A stretch of DNA of 7,811 nt from an uncultured Gemella sp. GTDB lineage: Bacteria > Bacillota > Bacilli > Staphylococcales > Gemellaceae. A program made the translations under genes and the position numbers. Below the pieces are notes generated by a model. The model saw only the letters and a program-made list of their open reading frames with translations. It did no database searches and had not been told where the DNA came from. This document shows positions 4,865-7,811 of the stretch, one piece after another (within the stretch, counting starts at the first letter, position 1; every line of letters begins with the position of its first letter). The stretch covers positions 1 through 7,811 of the forward strand of contig CAMYEU010000074.1 in NCBI GenBank assembly GCA_947254465.1, given 5' to 3'.

Positions 4865-6889
4865 ATGAGGCGAATATTACATAATGTGTTTTCATATGCG
4901 TTCATAGCCTTGTTTACAATAGCTTTAACCTGGGCATATGTTGCACCATTTGTGTATGAAAGAATATTAAATCCGTTGGCACTTCTGTTAGGTGTTCCAG
5001 TGGTTTTCATATTGTTTATTTATGCAGTAAAAAAAGTTTTAGCAACTGATGAAGTTGGATTAAAAAAATATAATAGAATTATAGTATTAGTATATTTAGT
5101 GTTTCAGGCAATTATTTTATCTATGGATACACTGAACTTTTCGGATGGTGCAGAAATAGAAAATGAAGCCCACTACATGTTAAACTATGGAAAATTCTCC
5201 GGTGAAAGATATTTTTTAGTTTATCCGAATAATATTACACCGACAATTATTCTATACTGGATATATCGTATAGCTGCATTCTTACATATATCAGAAGTGT
5301 GGACATTGCATATATTCTGTTTCTTAGTAACAACAGCGACAATATTTTTAACATATAAAACAGCCGGGAAATTACTTACAAAACAAAAGCAAACGATAAT
5401 TTTAGGATTAATGATATTATATATTCCTTTCCAAATGTATAGTTTATTCTATTATTCTGATACATTAATGGTAATTATGGTTGCTTTAATAATATATGTT
5501 CTTATACCATCAGATGGAAGTTTTATCTTTAGAACAAAGCATATTGTAGCAGTAGCTATTCTAGTTGCATTTGCATGGAACTTAAGATCTAATATAATTA
5601 TTATTTTACCAGCGTTAATAGTGTACTTACTATTTTTCAAATGGTATAAAAATTTAGTTTTATTATTAGTGACTTTTGGAATTGCATTTGTATTTTTTGG
5701 AAAAGGATTCGATATGCTGTGGGCACATTATGGATTTTGGAAAGATGATGGTTATAAGTTTCCTATGTTGCATTGGGTAATGATGGGAATGAGTATCCAA
5801 GGTGGAAGCTATAACTGGCAAGATTTCCAATTTACATATCTTAGTCAAAATAAGATGACAGATGATCTAGGCTTATTCTTTAATAGATTAACTCATAGAC
5901 CAATCTTCCTTAATTTACTTATGGTAGTTCTTAAAGTAAGAGGAAATTGGAGTGATGGTACTATTAACTATACGAATGGTACACGTGCATTAAGAAATGG
6001 TGATGGCTTCTTGTGGCAACTTTTCTATGGAAGTAATAATAGTTTCTTCATATACCTTTCGCAAATGATGTATGTTGTGATTATTTTTGGGATGGTATAT
6101 TACATCTATAAACGTAGAAAAGAATACATTACTTCATGCTTCTTATTCCAAATTATTATCTTCGGGGTATTTATGTTCCATTTAATCTGGGAAGCTAAAC
6201 CGAGATATGTTTATGCATGGATGCCGATAATTTTCATTCTAGGAGCAAAAGGTATAATACTATTTGCAGAAAGATATAAGACGACTATATTTGATAAATA
6301 CAAGAAAAAACTTTATATTGCTTTCGGAGTAGTATTTGCTCTTCAAGTAGGAAGTGATAGTTTCTTAAGACCATCTTATTCGATGAACTTAGATTATGAT
6401 TCACGTGTAATTAACGGTATTAGTATTTATGCAACGGATAATTATCTAAGAGATGGAATAGTTAGGGTAAATAAAGATACAGAAGTAGAACAAACATTTA
6501 AAGCTAATCGCAGCTTCAATTATGTTCGAGGATATATTTCTTCGTATGACGAGAAAAATAATTCGAAGTATAAAGTAGAGATAATAGATAAGAAAGATAA
6601 TAAAGTTGTAAGAGAACATGAATTTATTTATCATGAATTGTATTGGGAAGTACCATTACAAACATATACTCTTCGTTGGTATTTCGACGATCTTCCAGCA
6701 GGAGACTACAGTGTAAAATTCTCACAGGTAGAAAGTGATAATAATGGAAGTATAGTTATTTCTAGTGTACCAAATGAAATGATTGATATGTATGAAGCTG
6801 GTAAATTATATATTAACGGCGTAGATCAAAATAAAAAAGATTTATCATTACAAATAGGACATAGATATCAAAAACTTTGGTGGTATTAA
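4865..6889 (+). CDS. GT-C-like polytopic membrane glycosyltransferase with C-terminal beta-rich domain
   Basis: The 674-residue integral membrane protein has about 14 predicted helices over residues ~11-496. An acidic loop after the third helix (S93-D94-G-A-E-I-E-N-E101-A-H-Y) is where GT-C enzymes place their catalytic acid. A later YYSDTLMVIMVAL helix resembles those of PMT/ArnT-like proteins, and a long extracytoplasmic loop spans ~280-385. Residues ~500-674 form a soluble tail with alternating beta-strand character (VEQTFKANRSFNYVRGYISS, AGDYSVKFSQ), probably a sugar- or substrate-contacting domain outside the cell. GT-C enzymes move sugars from polyprenyl-phosphate donors onto surface polymers such as teichoic acids; that role here is inference. 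ATG lies 2 bp after the upstream stop and AGGAGAT (4854-4860) lies inside the upstream gene, so translation is probably coupled. Exact family and acceptor not recognised. Confidence 0.75.
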   Translation: MRRILHNVFSYAFIALFTIALTWAYVAPFVYERILNPLALLLGVPVVFILFIYAVKKVLATDEVGLKKYNRIIVLVYLVFQAIILSMDTLNFSDGAEIENEAHYMLNYGKFSGERYFLVYPNNITPTIILYWIYRIAAFLHISEVWTLHIFCFLVTTATIFLTYKTAGKLLTKQKQTIILGLMILYIPFQMYSLFYYSDTLMVIMVALIIYVLIPSDGSFIFRTKHIVAVAILVAFAWNLRSNIIIILPALIVYLLFFKWYKNLVLLLVTFGIAFVFFGKGFDMLWAHYGFWKDDGYKFPMLHWVMMGMSIQGGSYNWQDFQFTYLSQNKMTDDLGLFFNRLTHRPIFLNLLMVVLKVRGNWSDGTINYTNGTRALRNGDGFLWQLFYGSNNSFFIYLSQMMYVVIIFGMVYYIYKRRKEYITSCFLFQIIIFGVFMFHLIWEAKPRYVYAWMPIIFILGAKGIILFAERYKTTIFDKYKKKLYIAFGVVFALQVGSDSFLRPSYSMNLDYDSRVINGISIYATDNYLRDGIVRVNKDTEVEQTFKANRSFNYVRGYISSYDEKNNSKYKVEIIDKKDNKVVREHEFIYHELYWEVPLQTYTLRWYFDDLPAGDYSVKFSQVESDNNGSIVISSVPNEMIDMYEAGKLYINGVDQNKKDLSLQIGHRYQKLWWY

Positions 6890-6924
6890 TGAAATAGAAA
6901 AATAATATTTTTAATTAAAATAAG

Positions 6925-6951
6925 AGGCTCATCTTCAGATGAGCCTTTTTT
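6925..6951 (+). terminator. Strong intrinsic terminator closing the glycosyltransferase unit
   Basis: AGGCTCATC (6925-6933) pairs perfectly with GATGAGCCT (6938-6946) around a TTCA loop, followed by six T residues (6946-6951, counting the last stem base). It lies 35 bp after the stop of the membrane glycosyltransferase. This is the best terminator in the window. Confidence 0.92.
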
Positions 6952-6977
6952 ATATAATAATGAAAAAGTGAGTGACA

Positions 6978-7100
6978 AAAAATTGTAATTTTGAAGAAAG
7001 TGATTTTGGTGAAATCCCTGCACAGTTTATTAGATATCCCAAAGTTTTGTTATAAAGCGAATTTAGAACTTGATAAATCGCTATGTTCATGTAAAATTTG
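6978..7100 (+). repeat. Dispersed repeat, copy A
   Basis: The core 7015-7066 aligns with 7579-7630. It shares an exact 19-mer (GCACAGTTTATTAGATATC, 7020-7038), an exact 14-mer (TGTTATAAAGCGAA, 7048-7061) and TTAGA. Weaker similarity extends on both sides, for example AATTGTAATTTTGAAGAAA here against AATCGCGATTTCTTAAGAAA in copy B. A one-base difference in the TCCCTGCACAG part and a second indel shift the reading frame relative to copy B. The copies therefore look like related noncoding or decayed sequence rather than two intact genes. Confidence 0.75.
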
Positions 7101-7230
7101 AGTTTTTTTGCTCAGCCTCATAGTAGATAGTTTTGTATTTTATTATTTATAATTTTATTTATTTATCAGGAATGGATTTATGGTGTAAATATAATAATAT
7201 TATGACTTTGAATAAAGACAGTATTTGTTA

Positions 7231-7274
7231 TAAACTCTTGACAAATAAATATTAAAGCTCTAAAATAGAGTTTA
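7231..7274. repeat. 8-bp inverted repeat flanking a promoter
   Basis: TAAACTCT (7231-7238) and AGAGTTTA (7267-7274) are exact reverse complements and bracket the -35 and -10 hexamers of the promoter at 7238-7266. A second, nested stem pairs AAGCTCTA (7255-7262) with TAGAGTTT (7266-7273), with one G-U pair. The arrangement could be an operator at the promoter or a hairpin at the start of the RNA. Function is inferred only from position. Confidence 0.4.
7238..7266 (+). promoter_or_regulatory. Near-consensus sigma-A promoter
   Basis: TTGACA (7238-7243) is followed after exactly 17 bp by TAAAAT (7261-7266): 11 of 12 consensus bases at ideal spacing. This is the strongest promoter in the window by hexamer match, yet no ordinary gene follows. 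Transcription would begin near 7273 and run into the tiny ORFs at 7301-7415. Confidence 0.7.
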
Positions 7275-7300
7275 AGTAATATAATCTATTTAAAGGGAAA

Positions 7301-7354
7301 ATGGATATTACTGCAGATAAGGGAATTGTTTTTGATGAAAAAATATATGATTAA
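7301..7354 (+). CDS. Possible 17-codon leader-type ORF
   Basis: ATG at 7301 opens a 17-codon frame, MDITADKGIVFDEKIYD, ending at TAA 7352-7354. AAAGGG (7292-7297) is a weak ribosome-binding site only 3 nt upstream. It lies ~28 nt downstream of the predicted start of the 7238 promoter and overlaps the next tiny ORF by 20 nt in a different frame. ORFs of this size arise by chance, so this is a candidate only. Confidence 0.2.
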   Translation: MDITADKGIVFDEKIYD

Positions 7355-7415
7355 TTATATATTTTTATTTTTTAATAGTTTATTAATTTTATTTTGCAAA
7401 AGTTATTTTATTTAA
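7335..7415 (+). CDS. Possible 26-residue hydrophobic peptide
   Basis: ATG at 7335 opens a 26-codon frame starting MKKYMINYIFLFFNSLLILF, followed by CKSYFI and a TAA stop. A charged start plus a single hydrophobic stretch with a Cys at residue 21 resembles either a small membrane peptide (as in type I toxins) or the remnant of a lipoprotein signal sequence. AAGGGA (7319-7324) is a plausible but distant ribosome-binding site (10 nt). The promoter at 7238 would transcribe it. T-rich DNA readily yields Phe/Leu/Ile-rich frames, so confidence is low. Confidence 0.25.
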   Translation: MKKYMINYIFLFFNSLLILFCKSYFI

Positions 7416-7446
7416 TAGGGAAATGAATATGAAATAACCGTAATGT

Positions 7447-7460
7447 ATTTTCATGAAAAT
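7447..7460. repeat. 14-bp perfect palindrome
   Basis: ATTTTCATGAAAAT is its own reverse complement. It lies just downstream of the tiny ORFs. No function can be assigned; possible protein-binding site or chance. Confidence 0.4.
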
Positions 7461-7527
7461 TTCTAATAAGTATAGTTATATTTAGTAAAATTTGTTAGAA
7501 TAATCTGGCTTATAATTAGCACATTAA

Positions 7528-7656
7528 ATGGGAGAGGTTCGAAAATCGCGATTTCTTAAGAAACAAGATTTAGTCGAGTCCCTCGCACAGTTTATTAGAT
7601 ATCTAAAAAGCTGTTATAAAGCGAAGTTAGATATTAAAAAACCATTGTGTTTATAA
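7528..7656 (+). CDS. 42-codon ORF within repeat copy B, doubtful
   Basis: ATG at 7528 opens a 42-codon frame to TAA 7654-7656, encoding a Lys-rich peptide beginning MGEVRKSRFLKKQDLVESLA. TATAAT at 7511-7516 could act as a -10, but no ribosome-binding site precedes the ATG. Copy A, read in its own open frame, gives a peptide with related ends (LKKVILVKSL near the start, CYKANLELDKSLC near the end), while the middle differs because of two compensating indels. That could be a fast-evolving short protein or, more likely, decayed sequence. I do not recognise a family. Confidence 0.2.
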   Translation: MGEVRKSRFLKKQDLVESLAQFIRYLKSCYKAKLDIKKPLCL

Positions 7657-7660
7657 ATCT
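7541..7660 (+). repeat. Dispersed repeat, copy B
   Basis: Second copy of the repeat at 6978-7100, in the same orientation and 564 bp downstream. The core 7579-7630 shares the exact 19-mer at 7585-7603 and the 14-mer at 7612-7625. Its left part contains two overlapping palindromes (7543-7554 and 7552-7563) that are only partly kept in copy A. No terminal inverted repeats, target duplications or transposase were seen. Confidence 0.75.
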
Positions 7661-7805
7661 TTTTAAATATTTAGGAGTTTTAGTTCAACTTAATATATCC
7701 AATATATATTTTTGATTTTTTCGTATCTTGTAGGCATTTATATAAAAACTAGATTTATTGATTTTTTAGTTTATCTAGCAATTTATTAGGAAAATTTATA
7801 ATAGT

Positions 7806-7811
7806 AAGGAG
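7806..7811 (+). promoter_or_regulatory. Ribosome-binding-site-like sequence at the window edge
   Basis: The window ends in AAGGAG, a good Shine-Dalgarno core, with TATAAT at 7797-7802 just before it. A gene probably begins a few bases beyond the window on the plus strand. The -10-like string is too close to be the promoter of a normal leader, so transcription may come from further upstream. Confidence 0.4.

Larger units (their letters stand above)
6952..7811. other. 860-bp AT-rich region without a recognisable gene
   Basis: I see no long open frame, tRNA or rRNA on either strand. The region holds two diverged copies of a repeat (~6978-7100 and ~7541-7660), a near-consensus promoter (7238-7266), two tiny overlapping ORFs behind it, a 42-codon ORF across the second repeat, several short palindromes, and a ribosome-binding-site-like AAGGAG on the last six bases. 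It looks like a repeat-carrying or decayed intergenic region. Confidence 0.7.

Noticed and set aside
5452..6634. Minus-strand frames of 60-62 codons
   Set aside because: All are antisense to the membrane glycosyltransferase gene and lack plausible starts or domains.
7536..7542. GGTTCGA resembling a tRNA T-loop
   Set aside because: No acceptor, D or anticodon stems can be built around it.
6978..7660. CRISPR array or insertion sequence
   Set aside because: Only two diverged copies 564 bp apart, with no regular spacers, no terminal inverted repeats and no transposase.

Overview
The window is low-GC, Firmicutes-type DNA: very AT-rich, with Gram-positive Shine-Dalgarno sites, TTG start codons and U-tailed hairpin terminators. 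Protein content (Pcp, a streptococcal/staphylococcal-style NrdG, a YhgE/Pip protein, cell-surface glycosyltransferases) and base composition suggest a host-associated coccus such as Gemella or a relative. The genus is an inference, not a demonstrated fact.

Layout. Bases 1-44 are not genomic: they match an Illumina Nextera P7-side adapter (tail of P7, an 8-base index, the read-2 transposon sequence with its 19-bp mosaic end). This is a contig end with untrimmed adapter. The adapter cuts off a minus-strand pyroglutamyl-peptidase gene (pcp, 45-550), which keeps all three catalytic residues but lacks its last ~45 codons. A 210-bp divergent intergenic region (551-760) holds a perfect match to the PerR-box consensus almost midway between the two start codons, a 12-bp inverted repeat, and a good promoter for nrdG (761-1408), the radical-SAM activase of anaerobic ribonucleotide reductase. 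No nrdD is next to it. An AT-rich hairpin separates nrdG from a YhgE/Pip membrane protein (1535-3685), which ends in its own terminator.

Next is a two-gene unit, 3861-6889, with only 2 bp between the genes: a soluble GT2-like protein whose DXD and ED motifs are both eroded, and a ~14-helix GT-C-like membrane protein with a C-terminal, probably extracytoplasmic, beta-rich domain. They probably work together on a cell-surface glycan, with the GT2-like member possibly divergent or non-catalytic. A strong terminator closes the unit at 6925-6951.

The last 860 bp (6952-7811) hold no recognisable gene. They contain two diverged copies of a ~120-bp repeat, a near-consensus sigma-A promoter flanked by an inverted repeat in front of tiny ORFs (one encoding a hydrophobic 26-residue peptide), two overlapping palindromes, and a ribosome-binding-site-like sequence on the last bases, which suggests that a gene starts just outside the window.

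I found no convincing new multi-gene system. The most unusual items are the perfect PerR-type operator between pcp and nrdG, the motif-degenerate GT2 paired with a GT-C protein, and the repeat-bearing tail.
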